64,000 bases of DNA. It comes from Tenacibaculum skagerrakense. Its GTDB lineage: Bacteria > Bacteroidota > Bacteroidia > Flavobacteriales > Flavobacteriaceae. The notes under the pieces were generated by a model that ran no database searches, was not told the DNA's origin, and saw only the letters and a list, made by a program, of their open reading frames with translations. Positions 9,045 to 18,287 of this stretch are shown here, piece by piece. Numbering within the stretch: the first letter of the stretch is position 1; every line of letters starts with the position of its first letter. The DNA lies in assembly GCF_004345825.1 (NCBI RefSeq), contig NZ_SLXM01000003.1:282366-346365 (forward strand). The letters are read 5' to 3'. Made by a program: the position numbers and the translations under genes.

Positions 9045-9674
9045 CTAAGAAATTGTTTTTTTTGGTCGCTGATATTCGTATCTCGTATTAGACTCAGGTA
9101 CTGCATAGGAATCTAAACCATTAATGGTAGCAATATTTCCTTTGCTTAAATCTAAAAAACCATCTTTTGGATTGTACATTTCTTCTTTTACGTAGAAAAA
9201 CTGAATTTCTCCAACAACCAACAAAGTATCATTTGCACTGATATAGTGTTCTTCAACAAATTTTAATGCAATTTGAACTGGTGATTCTTTCACAAATGGC
9301 GCATGAAAATCATTTTTATACTCTGGAGTCAAATTAGTCATTTCAAATTCAGAAACCTCTTTGTCATATTTCGCAGAAGTATGATGTGCATCTTCTGTAA
9401 ACTCTTTGGCAATATGATTGACGGTATAATAACCGGTATTTATGATATTTTCATAGGTATTTCTAGGAACCGTAGTGGGTCTTAGCACAAATCCTAATAA
9501 AGGCGGATTTGAACCTAAATGCACTATGGAACTAAAAACCGCTACGTTCTCTTCTCCTTCATTAGAAACAGTTCCTAACAAGTTAGCAGATTTATAACCA
9601 GATAAACTGTTCATTAAATTAATTCTATGAATTCTATCGAACTGGTCAATATGTTGTTTTTCGAATAACTTCAT
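9045..9674 (-). CDS. Flavin reductase family protein (FMN-binding split barrel)
   Basis: 209 residues with the split-barrel flavin reductase signature: GYKSANLLGTVSNEGEENVAVFSS, then LGFVLRPTTVPRNTYENI and GYYTVNHI. Such proteins bind FMN or FAD and reduce it with NAD(P)H. In this operon it could supply or keep reduced the flavin used by the photolyases (inference from context). The start overlaps the stop of the AarF gene by one base (TAATG). No signal peptide, so cytoplasmic. Confidence 0.85.
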   Translation of the reverse strand: MKLFEKQHIDQFDRIHRINLMNSLSGYKSANLLGTVSNEGEENVAVFSSIVHLGSNPPLLGFVLRPTTVPRNTYENIINTGYYTVNHIAKEFTEDAHHTSAKYDKEVSEFEMTNLTPEYKNDFHAPFVKESPVQIALKFVEEHYISANDTLLVVGEIQFFYVKEEMYNPKDGFLDLSKGNIATINGLDSYAVPESNTRYEYQRPKKTIS

Positions 9675-10984
9675 TAATACTTATTGAAATTGTTGATTTT
9701 AATGTTCGTTGCTTTTAAATCGTGCATTAAATTATATAAACCAAAAAACGTGCGATTTATATAAATAAAGTGCTTTGAACCACGATTCCCATTCATGTTT
9801 TTTAACTCAGTACTTTTTGCATATTTAGTTCCTAACTCTGTAATTCTTCCAAAGAAATCTTCATCAGAAAAATCAAATTCCTCTTTGTGAAATGGTTGTG
9901 TAAAAAGGCTCAACATTTCATGAAACATATCTTTGAAAAAGGCAATTTCTTCAGGCGAATCATCTCTTCTAAGAATTTCTAATTCGTAAAGTTTTTGTTC
10001 AAAAAAAGCTGGATTGGAAATATTTTCTTTCTTAGCCAATTCGAAATAAGGAACATAAAACTCTTCAGGCACTTCTTTCATACAACCAAAATCAAGTACA
10101 ATCAGTTCATTATCTTTTGAAACAAGAAAATTACCCGGATGCGGATCAGCATGTACTTTTCTTAACTTATGCATTTGAAACATATAAAAATCCCACAATG
10201 CCTGCCCCAATTTAGTTGCTGTTTGTTGATTTGTATTTGTTGCAGTAAATTCTGAAAGATGAACCCCTTCCATCCAATCCATGGTAATAATTCTATCTGA
10301 AGAATATTCAGTATAATAATTAGGAAACTTTAGGTTTTCGATATGCATACAGGCATCAACTATAGCCTGACTTTGAGATACTTCTAACACATAATCGGTT
10401 TCCTCAATTAGCTTGTCTTCAACTTCTTTAAAATATTTATCACTGTCTTTTCCTTTGATATTAAACATTTTAATGGCAATTGGTTTTACCAATGCTAAAT
10501 CAGTTGAAATACTTTCTGCTACTCCAGGATACTGAATTTTTACTGCGTATTTTTTGTCGTCTTTAACTGCTAGATGAACCTGACCAATACTTGCTCCGCT
10601 AACCGCATCAAGATTAAACTCATCAAATAAATCATTTGGGTATTTACCAAAATACTTTTTAAATGTTTTTTTAACTAAAGGAGCTGATAATGGTGGAACG
10701 GAAAATTGTGATAACGAAAATTGTTCTACATAAGCTTGCGGCAAAATACCTTTTTCCATGCTTAGCATTTGCGCAACTTTAAGAGCACTTCCTTTTAATT
10801 TCTTTAATCCGTTATAAATATCCTCAGCATTATCTTTATTTAATTGCTCTTTAGCTTCATCTTCTCCGTTTACTATTTTATTACCGTAGTATTTAATATA
10901 GTTAACACCAACTTTTGCTCCAGTTTGAACTAATTTGGATGCACGTTGTATTTTGGAAGTAGGTATGTTATCTATAGTTTTCAT
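9674..10984 (-). CDS. AarF/ABC1/UbiB family atypical kinase
   Basis: 436 residues. The ABC1 fold is shown by the KxGQ-like region KGSALKVAQMLSME, the Ala-rich loop SGASIGQVHLA, the ATP-binding Lys in KYAVKIQYPGV, the catalytic HADPHPGNFLV and the metal-binding LDFGCMKE. The KxGQ Gly is replaced by Ala (KVAQ), and the same loop occurs in bacterial relatives. Family members support ubiquinone/prenyl-lipid metabolism as ATPases. Its job in a photolyase operon is not known. It is translationally coupled to the TetR gene before it (ATGA) and to the flavin reductase after it. Confidence 0.88.
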   Translation of the reverse strand: MKTIDNIPTSKIQRASKLVQTGAKVGVNYIKYYGNKIVNGEDEAKEQLNKDNAEDIYNGLKKLKGSALKVAQMLSMEKGILPQAYVEQFSLSQFSVPPLSAPLVKKTFKKYFGKYPNDLFDEFNLDAVSGASIGQVHLAVKDDKKYAVKIQYPGVAESISTDLALVKPIAIKMFNIKGKDSDKYFKEVEDKLIEETDYVLEVSQSQAIVDACMHIENLKFPNYYTEYSSDRIITMDWMEGVHLSEFTATNTNQQTATKLGQALWDFYMFQMHKLRKVHADPHPGNFLVSKDNELIVLDFGCMKEVPEEFYVPYFELAKKENISNPAFFEQKLYELEILRRDDSPEEIAFFKDMFHEMLSLFTQPFHKEEFDFSDEDFFGRITELGTKYAKSTELKNMNGNRGSKHFIYINRTFFGLYNLMHDLKATNIKINNFNKY

Positions 10985-11634
10985 TTTCCAACAGCTTCTT
11001 TATATAAAAATTTACCTAAATCAATTACACTTTTTACTGGTTCAATATTCATAAGGTCAAAACTTGTTTTTACTGATTTTTCTATGAAAACATCTGTTTT
11101 TTCAAATGAAGTAGAAGTATCTTCTAACCAAAATTTTAGTGTAAAAATAAATTGCATCCATGCACTTTCCTCTATCGCTCTATTTTGAATCTTTTCAATT
11201 CGCTCTTGCTTAAAATCTAACGTTGGAATCTCTAAACTCTTGATAAATACTGTAAAGTGTTCTTTGAAGCTTTTAAGTGCTTTTATTTTTTTTAACACGT
11301 CATTTTTATCTTTAAGAACATGAGCTACATAACTTCTATTAGCTGTTAAAATCTCAAATAAGGTATAGTAATAACTTAATAATTTATTTTGAGCATTGTA
11401 TGTTGAAAAATCTTCGCTTTTTTCTAATAAAGAAATCGTATTCTGATGAAAAGCTTCGAATATTGATGATTGAATTGAATCAAACGATGTAAAGTAGGTA
11501 TAAAATGTTTGTTCATCAAAATCATTTTCTTTCGTAAACAAATATACCGATTTAGGGTCTTCATTATGAGTCAATACATAATCCATGTACTTACTGATAA
11601 TAAAGTCTTTATTGATATTCTTTTTTTTAGCCAT
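10981..11634 (-). CDS. TetR family regulator, first gene of the photolyase operon
   Basis: 217 residues. An N-terminal helix-turn-helix-like segment (about 8-55; DFIISKYMDYVLTHNEDPKS then DEQTFYTYFTSFDSIQSSIF) and an all-helical C-terminal domain fit TetR regulators, but the DNA-binding region is divergent from classical TetR. It leads an operon of twelve genes and is preceded by a TAnnTTTG box 21 bases upstream, so it probably controls its own operon. The second TetR gene is divergent from it across a 129-base gap. The ligand or light signal is unknown. Confidence 0.75.
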   Translation of the reverse strand: MAKKKNINKDFIISKYMDYVLTHNEDPKSVYLFTKENDFDEQTFYTYFTSFDSIQSSIFEAFHQNTISLLEKSEDFSTYNAQNKLLSYYYTLFEILTANRSYVAHVLKDKNDVLKKIKALKSFKEHFTVFIKSLEIPTLDFKQERIEKIQNRAIEESAWMQFIFTLKFWLEDTSTSFEKTDVFIEKSVKTSFDLMNIEPVKSVIDLGKFLYKEAVGK

Positions 11635-11654
11635 CTGTGTAATTTTTACATCTT

Positions 11655-11662
11655 CAAAGATA
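11655..11662 (-). promoter_or_regulatory. Putative -7 element of the photolyase operon
   Basis: On the minus strand TATCTTTG fits the Bacteroidetes -7 consensus TAnnTTTG and lies 21 bases before the TetR ATG at 11634. I see no clear TTG -33 element at the usual spacing. A short inverted repeat (ATCTT, 2-base gap, AAGAT) overlaps the box and could be an operator. Confidence 0.45.
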
Positions 11663-11722
11663 CCACTTTTTGTTTAAGAAATAATTAAATAAAATAAACA
11701 AAATAAAAATTTAACTTTATTT

Positions 11723-11745
11723 TAATAGTAATACTATTATATTTG
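11723..11745 (+). promoter_or_regulatory. Putative TetR operator overlapping a -7 promoter element
   Basis: An 8-base inverted repeat around one base, TAATAGTA-A-TACTATTA (11723-11739), runs directly into a -7 box TATATTTG (11738-11745). The box is 18 bases before the ATG at 11764. This is where a TetR repressor would be expected to block its own efflux operon. The palindrome and the box are seen; repression is inferred. Confidence 0.55.
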
Positions 11746-11763
11746 CAAAAAAAACAATCAAAA

Positions 11764-12441
11764 ATGGATAGTTTACTTCCAAATATTAAAATAGAAGTTC
11801 CTGAAGGTATTTATATTAAGAACCCTGAGTCGTCTGAATTAGGAAAAAAAATTATTGAAAATAGTATCCTATTAATTGATGAAATAGGCTTTGAGGATTT
11901 TACCTTTAAAAAATTAGGACAGTTAATAAATTCTAATGAAAGTTCAATATATAGATATTTTGAGAGTAAACACATGCTGTTAATATATCTAAGTGCATGG
12001 TATTGGACTTGGATTGAATATCAACTAGTTGTAGAAACTTTTAGTATTAAAGATTCACAAGAAAAACTTATCCAAGCAATTGATGTGGTTACAAGAACAA
12101 CAGAAGAGGATAATAACTTTTCACACATTAACGAGGTTATTTTGAATCGCATTATTATAAATGAAAATTCAAAATCGTACTTAACGAAAAGTGTGGATTC
12201 AGAAAATAAACAAGGATATTTTCTTTCTTATAAAAGAGTAGTTAGAAGATTGGCTGATATGATTTCAGAACTCAACAATAAGTATCCTTATCCTCTTAGT
12301 TTAGCAAGTTCTATTACAGAAGGAGCTTTACATCAACAATTTATAAAACTTCATTTTACAACTATTACTAATTGTAATGATGATATTACACCAACAAATT
12401 TTTACACTGACTTAATTCTAAAAACTTTAACTAATGACTAA
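11764..12441 (+). CDS. TetR/AcrR family regulator of efflux operon
   Basis: 225 residues from the chosen ATG. A TTG at 11743 would extend it, but that codon lies inside the -7 box, so ATG 11764 is preferred. The N-terminal helix-turn-helix is clear: KKIIENSILLIDEIGFEDFT, then KKLGQLINSNESSIYRYFESKHMLLIYL. The C-terminal ligand domain is unclassified. The gene overlaps the ABC exporter gene by 8 bases and heads a four-gene unit, so it probably represses the pump until a substrate binds. Confidence 0.85.
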   Translation: MDSLLPNIKIEVPEGIYIKNPESSELGKKIIENSILLIDEIGFEDFTFKKLGQLINSNESSIYRYFESKHMLLIYLSAWYWTWIEYQLVVETFSIKDSQEKLIQAIDVVTRTTEEDNNFSHINEVILNRIIINENSKSYLTKSVDSENKQGYFLSYKRVVRRLADMISELNNKYPYPLSLASSITEGALHQQFIKLHFTTITNCNDDITPTNFYTDLILKTLTND

Positions 12442-14089
12442 TTCAAACTTAACTCCCTGGAAGCGTTTTTTAGGATTACTAAAATTAGAAAGAAAAGATA
12501 TTTTTCAAATATCATATTATGCTATTTTCGAAGGGTTAGTTTCATTATCCCTTCCCCTAGGAATACAGGCAATTATTAATTTATTACAAGGAGCACAAGT
12601 TTCTGTTTCTTGGATTGTTCTAGTGGTTTTAGTAACATTAGGTGTTGTATTTTCTGGAGTTTTAAAATTAATGCAGCTAAGAATAATAGAAACAATTCAA
12701 CAACGAATCTTTACAAGAGCTTCTTTTGAATTAAGCTATAGATTTCCTAAAATTAAAATGAAGGAATTAAGAAACTATTATCTACCTGAACTAGCTAATC
12801 GTTTTTTTGATACTCTAACAATTCAAAAAGGATTATCAAAAATCTTAATAGACGTTCCTTCTGCATTTTTGCAGATTATTTTTGCAATGCTATTATTATC
12901 GTTTTACCACCCGTTCTTTATCATTTTTGGCTTGCTTTTAATGGTGTTGATTTACAGCTTGTTTAAACTTACAGCACAAAAAGGAATTGAAACAAGTTTA
13001 GATGAATCTAAGAATAAATATAAAGTAGCACATTGGTTACAAGAGGTAGCTCGATCGGTAGTTAGCTTTAAACTTTCAGGAAAAACCAGTTTAGCACTTG
13101 ATAAAAATGACAGTTTAGTGTATAAATATTTAGATTCAAGGGAAAGCCACTTCAAAATTTTGATCATTCAATTTATACAGATGATTAGCTTTAAAGTATT
13201 GGTTACAGCTGGGTTGTTATTGATTGGAGGGTTTTTAGTGCTAGATCAGAAAATGAATATCGGACAGTTTGTGGCTGCTGAAATTATTGTTCTTTTAGTC
13301 ATCAACTCAGTTGAAAAATTAATACTTGGACTTGAATCTTTTTATGATGTATTAACCTCTATAGAAAAGTTAGGTCAAGTAGTAGATAAACCAATAGAGT
13401 TACAAAGTGGAGAGACCGTTGAGGGAGACCTACACATTCATTTACAGGATGCATCTTACGAAGTATCCAATAGAAAACTACCAATATTAAATAATATTTC
13501 ATTAGAAATAAATAGTACAGATAGAATATTGGTACAAGGTGAGAGTGGTTCAGGAAAGTCTAGTCTTTTACAACTTATAGCTGCAGTAAACGAGCCAACT
13601 TCTGGACACATTTACATTAACAATTTATCAGTTCAAAGTTTACATCTAAACTCATATCGATCTAATTTAGGGTTATCGTTATCAGAAGAAACGCCTTTTG
13701 AAGCTACCATTAGAGAGAATATTACTTTTGGTAATAATGAAATTAGTGATCAAGAGATTTATGAAGCTTTAAAAATTGTAGGACTTAATGATTTCTTAAA
13801 AATTCAGCCAAATGGATTAAATACTATTATTTATCCTGAGGGGAAACAAATAGCCTATACAATTGCTAAGAAATTAATCTTAGCAAGAGCAATCGTAAAA
13901 AAACCAAAATTGTTAATTCTTGAAGATCCATTAGATCAGTTCCAACAGGAAGAAACGAAAGAAATCATCAACTATTTGACAAGTAAAGAAAGACCGTGGA
14001 GTTTAATTGTTGTGAGTAGTAATCCTAATTGGAAAAAACAATGTAACAAATTAATAACTTTAGAAAAAGGTCAAATTAAACAGAAATAA
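12434..14089 (+). CDS. ABC exporter subunit with degenerate ATPase domain
   Basis: 551 residues: a six-helix membrane domain (about 25-300) fused to a nucleotide-binding domain (about 332-551), the layout of type I secretion or multidrug exporters without an N-terminal peptidase. Walker A is intact (GESGSGKSS, 369-377). The LSGGQ signature is replaced by YPEGKQIAYTIAKK, Walker B reads LLILED with no following catalytic Glu in the usual place, and the H-loop His is Ser (VVSSNP, about 528). ATP binding is likely but hydrolysis doubtful unless a partner supplies it. HlyD and TolC genes follow at once, so it should form a tripartite envelope pump. Confidence 0.85.
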   Translation: MTNSNLTPWKRFLGLLKLERKDIFQISYYAIFEGLVSLSLPLGIQAIINLLQGAQVSVSWIVLVVLVTLGVVFSGVLKLMQLRIIETIQQRIFTRASFELSYRFPKIKMKELRNYYLPELANRFFDTLTIQKGLSKILIDVPSAFLQIIFAMLLLSFYHPFFIIFGLLLMVLIYSLFKLTAQKGIETSLDESKNKYKVAHWLQEVARSVVSFKLSGKTSLALDKNDSLVYKYLDSRESHFKILIIQFIQMISFKVLVTAGLLLIGGFLVLDQKMNIGQFVAAEIIVLLVINSVEKLILGLESFYDVLTSIEKLGQVVDKPIELQSGETVEGDLHIHLQDASYEVSNRKLPILNNISLEINSTDRILVQGESGSGKSSLLQLIAAVNEPTSGHIYINNLSVQSLHLNSYRSNLGLSLSEETPFEATIRENITFGNNEISDQEIYEALKIVGLNDFLKIQPNGLNTIIYPEGKQIAYTIAKKLILARAIVKKPKLLILEDPLDQFQQEETKEIINYLTSKERPWSLIVVSSNPNWKKQCNKLITLEKGQIKQK

Positions 14090-14090
14090 A

Positions 14091-15449
14091 ATGCTAAATA
14101 TATCTAACAATCCCGTTTCAAAAAATGTTGATTTGACAAAGTACAAATCAGGGAAAAGCATCTTTACGAAAGAATACTATAAGACATTTAGAAAGTTTTT
14201 ATTAGCTTTTTCATTTATTTTACTGATAATACTATTCTTACCATGGACACAGAATATTTCTAGTAAAGGCAATGTTACAACGTTAAAGCCTAATCAAAGA
14301 CCTCAAACTTTACAATCTCAAATACCTGGTAGAATTGAAGAGTGGTTTGTAAGAGAAGGTGATTTTGTGAAAAAAGGAGATACCATTCTAAGAATATCTG
14401 AAATTAAGAGTGATTATTTTGATAGCAGATTAACTGAAAGAACTCAACAACAATTAGATGTAAAAAATCTTTCTGTTGATGCTTATAATAGTAAAGTTGC
14501 TGCTTTAGAAAGACAGATAAATGCCTTACAGCGTGAGAAAAAGTTAAAGTTACAACATGCAAACAATAAACTATTACAAGCTCATTTAAAGGTTAAGAGC
14601 GATAGTATTGATTTAAAAGCTGTTGAAACCAATATTGCAATTGCAAAAACACAATTTGAACGTGCTGTTAATTTGCAAAAAGAAGGCTTAAAAGCTGTAA
14701 AAGATGTTGAAGAAAAGCGATCAAAATTTCAAGAAGCTAATGCAAAATTAATATCTCAGCAAAATAAATACCTAGCATCACAAAATAATGTGATCAATGC
14801 TACAATAGATATTTCTACAATAAATGCTAGTTACGATGATAAAATAGCTAAGGCTAATAGTGATTTATTTACTGCAAAATCTGCTGCTTTAGACACAAGA
14901 GCACAAGTTTCTAAGCTAGAAACTAATGTTGCGAATTATACAAGGAGAAATAGCTTACTGTACATTACAGCACCTCAAGATGGTTATATTAATAAAGCTA
15001 TAAAGTCAGGTATTGGAGAAACCTTTAAAGAAGGTGAACAATTAGTTGGAATTATGCCTGCTAATTATGAATTAGCTGTTGAAATGTTTGTGAGACCTAT
15101 CGATTTACCTTTAATACATATAGATGAGGACGTACGTGTACAATTTGATGGGTGGCCTGCTATTGTATTTAGCGGATGGCCAAACGTTTCTTATGGTACC
15201 TATGGAGCAAAAGTAGTAGCTATTGAAAATTTTATCAGTGATAATGGAATGTATCGAGTACTATTAGCTCCGAATAAGAATACAGAGCCTTGGCCAGAAG
15301 CTATTCGTGTGGGATCTGGAGCCAAAACTATTGCTCTGTTAGAAAATGTTCCTATTTGGTTTGAGCTTTGGAGACAAATTAACAGCTTCCCTCCTAACTT
15401 TTACCAACCAGAAAATAAAGCTGATAATAAGACTAAAAAGGAAAAGTAA
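14091..15449 (+). CDS. HlyD family periplasmic adaptor
   Basis: 452 residues. One N-terminal membrane anchor (about 35-51), a lipoyl-like half motif (QIPGRIEEWFVREGDFVKKG), long coiled-coil hairpin helices (about 110-290), the second lipoyl half (ITAPQDGYINKAI) and a beta-barrel region. It links the inner-membrane ABC protein to the outer-membrane TolC protein. It starts one base after the exporter gene and its stop overlaps the TolC-family start (TAATG). Confidence 0.88.
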   Translation: MLNISNNPVSKNVDLTKYKSGKSIFTKEYYKTFRKFLLAFSFILLIILFLPWTQNISSKGNVTTLKPNQRPQTLQSQIPGRIEEWFVREGDFVKKGDTILRISEIKSDYFDSRLTERTQQQLDVKNLSVDAYNSKVAALERQINALQREKKLKLQHANNKLLQAHLKVKSDSIDLKAVETNIAIAKTQFERAVNLQKEGLKAVKDVEEKRSKFQEANAKLISQQNKYLASQNNVINATIDISTINASYDDKIAKANSDLFTAKSAALDTRAQVSKLETNVANYTRRNSLLYITAPQDGYINKAIKSGIGETFKEGEQLVGIMPANYELAVEMFVRPIDLPLIHIDEDVRVQFDGWPAIVFSGWPNVSYGTYGAKVVAIENFISDNGMYRVLLAPNKNTEPWPEAIRVGSGAKTIALLENVPIWFELWRQINSFPPNFYQPENKADNKTKKEK

Positions 15450-16849
15450 TGAATAAAGTCTTTAGTTATTTATTAATATTAACTAGCTATGTAGCTTTTT
15501 CTCAATCAGATATAGACAATGTACTATCTTTAAAAGAGTATATTGGATATGTGAAAAAGTTTCATCCAATTGTAAAACAAGCTCAGTTAAAAACTACAGA
15601 AGGAGAAATTAAATTATTGAAAGCTCGTGGAGCTTTCGATCCTAAAATCGATGTTGATTATAATCGTAAGAAGTTTAAAAGTACTGACTACTTTAACAAA
15701 TTAAATGCTACGTTTAAAATACCTACTTGGTATGGACTTGAATTTAAAGGTAATTACGAGAAAAACTCTGGAGTGTATTTAAATCCTGAATTAACGGTTC
15801 CTGAAGACGGATTATATAGCGCAGGTGTTTCTGCTTCGTTAGCTCGTGGTTTATTAACCAATGAACGAATGGCAACACTAAAAAAAGCTAAAATTTATAA
15901 TTCGCAAGCTAGAGCTGATCAGCAAATGTTGGTAAATGATATTTTATACGAGGCAATTATCACTTATTTTGATTGGTTAAAAGAGTATGAAAAACAAAAC
16001 ACTTATACCTCTTTTTTAAAGAATGCAGAACAACGACTTAATAATGTTAAAAGAAGTTATGATGAAGGTGATAAACCAGCCATAGATACCTTAGAAGCTA
16101 ACATCAATCTTAACAATAGAATATTAGATTTAGAAAAAGCAAAACTAAATTATATAAAGTCTAAACTTAAACTAGCAAATTATTTATGGTTGGAAGATAA
16201 TATACCTTTAGAGCTTGAAAATGATATTATTCCTGACACAAATACTTTAAATGATATTGATAATACTTTAGATACTACTACATTAAATAATAATCAAACT
16301 ATTGTAGATAATCATGTTAAAGTTAGGTCTTTAGAGTATAAGAAAGCTAATTTAATTATTGACAAGCGTTTAAAGTTGAATAATTTATTACCTAAGGTTG
16401 ATGTAGAATATAATTTTTTAACCTCAAAATTTGGAGATTTATCTAACTTAGACACCGATAATTACAAGGCAGGATTGAATGTAAGTATCCCTTTATTTCT
16501 GAGAAAAGAACGTTCAGATTTAAAGTTAGCCAGATTAAAGTTGCAGGATATTGATTTTGTAATCTCAGCTAATAAAACAAACATATCCAATAAAATTAAT
16601 GCTGTACAAAATGAAATTAGCTCTTATCTAAGTCAAAATCAAATATTAAATAATCTTATAGAAGATTACAGAGTATTGGTAAAATCTGAAGAAAAAATGT
16701 TTCTCTTAGGAGAAGGCTCTTTATTTAGAATTAATTACAGAGAAGCCAAGCTAATTGAAACAGAGTTAAAAGTAATTGATAATTACAATAAGTATTTTGG
16801 AGCGAAAGCTTCCTTATACCAAATCGTAAACAATCAATTTACCGAATAA
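15449..16849 (+). CDS. TolC family outer-membrane efflux protein
   Basis: 466 residues with a signal peptide (about 1-18, cleavage near VAFSQS). Two repeated long helical regions with TolC-type strands fit the OEP family (for example SLKEYIGYVKKFHPIVKQA near the N-terminus and GLNVSIPLFLRKERSDLKLA in the second half). It would form the outer-membrane duct of the pump encoded just upstream. It is the last gene of the operon and is followed by a strong terminator. Confidence 0.87.
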   Translation: MNKVFSYLLILTSYVAFSQSDIDNVLSLKEYIGYVKKFHPIVKQAQLKTTEGEIKLLKARGAFDPKIDVDYNRKKFKSTDYFNKLNATFKIPTWYGLEFKGNYEKNSGVYLNPELTVPEDGLYSAGVSASLARGLLTNERMATLKKAKIYNSQARADQQMLVNDILYEAIITYFDWLKEYEKQNTYTSFLKNAEQRLNNVKRSYDEGDKPAIDTLEANINLNNRILDLEKAKLNYIKSKLKLANYLWLEDNIPLELENDIIPDTNTLNDIDNTLDTTTLNNNQTIVDNHVKVRSLEYKKANLIIDKRLKLNNLLPKVDVEYNFLTSKFGDLSNLDTDNYKAGLNVSIPLFLRKERSDLKLARLKLQDIDFVISANKTNISNKINAVQNEISSYLSQNQILNNLIEDYRVLVKSEEKMFLLGEGSLFRINYREAKLIETELKVIDNYNKYFGAKASLYQIVNNQFTE

Positions 16850-16852
16850 AAT

Positions 16853-16887
16853 AAAAACTGTCCTAAAATTTAGGACAGTTTTTTTAC
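16853..16887 (+). terminator. Rho-independent terminator after efflux operon
   Basis: Arms AACTGTCCTAAA and TTTAGGACAGTT form a near-perfect hairpin followed by a T run on the plus strand. It is AT-flanked on both sides and could also serve the convergent TonB_C gene, which ends at 16920. Confidence 0.85.
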
Positions 16888-16919
16888 ATATGGTTAAAGT
16901 TAAAAAGTATATAGTCTCT

Positions 16920-17996
16920 CTAGTTTAATTTAAATACTACTGGGAACGAATAGCTAGTGTTTACTTTCTTTCCATTCTTTTCAGCAGCTTTGAACTCTGG
17001 TAATTTTTCTACTAATTCTTTTGCTGCTTTTTCTAATGAAGCTCCGTCAGCAGGACCTTTAGCCTCAATGTTAACTACTTCTCCATCAGTATTCACTACG
17101 AATTTCACATAAACTTTACCTTCTATGTTTTTATCGATAGCTTCTGTAGGGTACGCAAAGTTATCTTGTATATGCTCTACTAAGTTCTTGTTAAAACAAT
17201 CTAAAGAGCTATCTCCAGAAGAACTACAAGACTTGAATTGAGGAATTCTCTCAACATCTTTAAAGTCATATATTGTAGTAACAACTTCTTTTTTAGGTTC
17301 TTTTCTAATATTTGAAGGCTTAACTCCTGGAATTCTAAAAGTAATTGGTAATCCGTATTTTACTGTTACTGGTGTCCCTGAATGCTTTCCAGGTATAAAC
17401 TTTGGTAACTTCTTCATAATTCTTTCAGCTTCTTTACCTAGCTCCTCTCCTTTATATGGAGAAACAATTTTCATCTTATCAACATTTCCTTCTTTGTCGA
17501 TTATAAAATGTACAAGAACTCTTCCCTGTATCCCTCTATCATAAGAACTCTCAGGATATTTTAAATTTTTTCTAATATGATTTGATAATTCTTCTTTAAA
17601 ACATTTCTCTTGTCTATAGGTAGCAACACTTTCACAATCTTTAAATAGTGGAATTTCATCTACATAGTCAAAAGGAATAACTTTCATCCCCGCAGATTTA
17701 TCAATACTTAAATTTACAACTTCAGCCTTCTCTTTAATTTTATTTAATTTGTGAGAATAATCATTCGTCATAATTCCAGTTGCTTCATCTCTTTTTCTAA
17801 CCACTCTTCTTCTAGAAGTTACTTGAACAGCTACTTTAGCTTCTTTGTTTTCAGCATCATCCTTTTCAATAGAACATTTAGTTATACTGTTTAAATCTAA
17901 TGCAACTTCTTCTTGCTTATCACATGTCTTGTTTGATTGTGCAATAACCTGAGTAGTACAGATAATCAAAATTGTAAGTAATGCTTTTTTAACCAT
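16920..17996 (-). CDS. Secreted protein with two TonB C-terminal domains
   Basis: 358 residues from the chosen ATG at 17996, which puts a clean signal peptide (KKALLTILIICTTQVIAQS) at the N-terminus; an upstream in-frame ATG (18056) would add 20 residues that do not fit. Two similar TonB_C modules follow, each starting with a Cys-containing lead (IPLFKDCESVATYRQEKC; IPQFKSCSSSGDSSLDC) and ending in a LPxFxxxxxxGxxVxxxYxxPxxF pattern. A typical TonB has one such domain, a membrane anchor and a proline-rich spacer. Here there are two domains and no clear spacer, so classical energy transduction is uncertain. Confidence 0.8.
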   Translation of the reverse strand: MVKKALLTILIICTTQVIAQSNKTCDKQEEVALDLNSITKCSIEKDDAENKEAKVAVQVTSRRRVVRKRDEATGIMTNDYSHKLNKIKEKAEVVNLSIDKSAGMKVIPFDYVDEIPLFKDCESVATYRQEKCFKEELSNHIRKNLKYPESSYDRGIQGRVLVHFIIDKEGNVDKMKIVSPYKGEELGKEAERIMKKLPKFIPGKHSGTPVTVKYGLPITFRIPGVKPSNIRKEPKKEVVTTIYDFKDVERIPQFKSCSSSGDSSLDCFNKNLVEHIQDNFAYPTEAIDKNIEGKVYVKFVVNTDGEVVNIEAKGPADGASLEKAAKELVEKLPEFKAAEKNGKKVNTSYSFPVVFKLN

Positions 17997-18287
17997 AATT
18001 TCTAAGGGTGTTTGTTTTACAGTTATAAAAGTAATCAACTGATACAAAATCAACATTGTATAATACTCAATTAGCTAAATAGTTTCGGTAAATAGCATTA
18101 TTTTTTAGACGAATGGTATTTGTAATTATTAAATTTATAAAGAAATAAGCTTAAATATGATAAACATTTAATAAAAACGTTTATTGAATATATATTCACA
18201 ACTAAATCAATCTAAATAATATAATATCCGTAAAAAAGAATTGATAATCTATATAGATATTGTATATAGAATTGGTAAGTGAAGAAG
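17997..18287. other. 291-base AT-rich intergenic region
   Basis: Separates two minus-strand genes. It must hold the promoter of the TonB_C gene, but I see no convincing TAnnTTTG box, terminator or open frame. Short AT palindromes near 18250-18271 are weak and expected in such AT-rich DNA. Confidence 0.5.
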
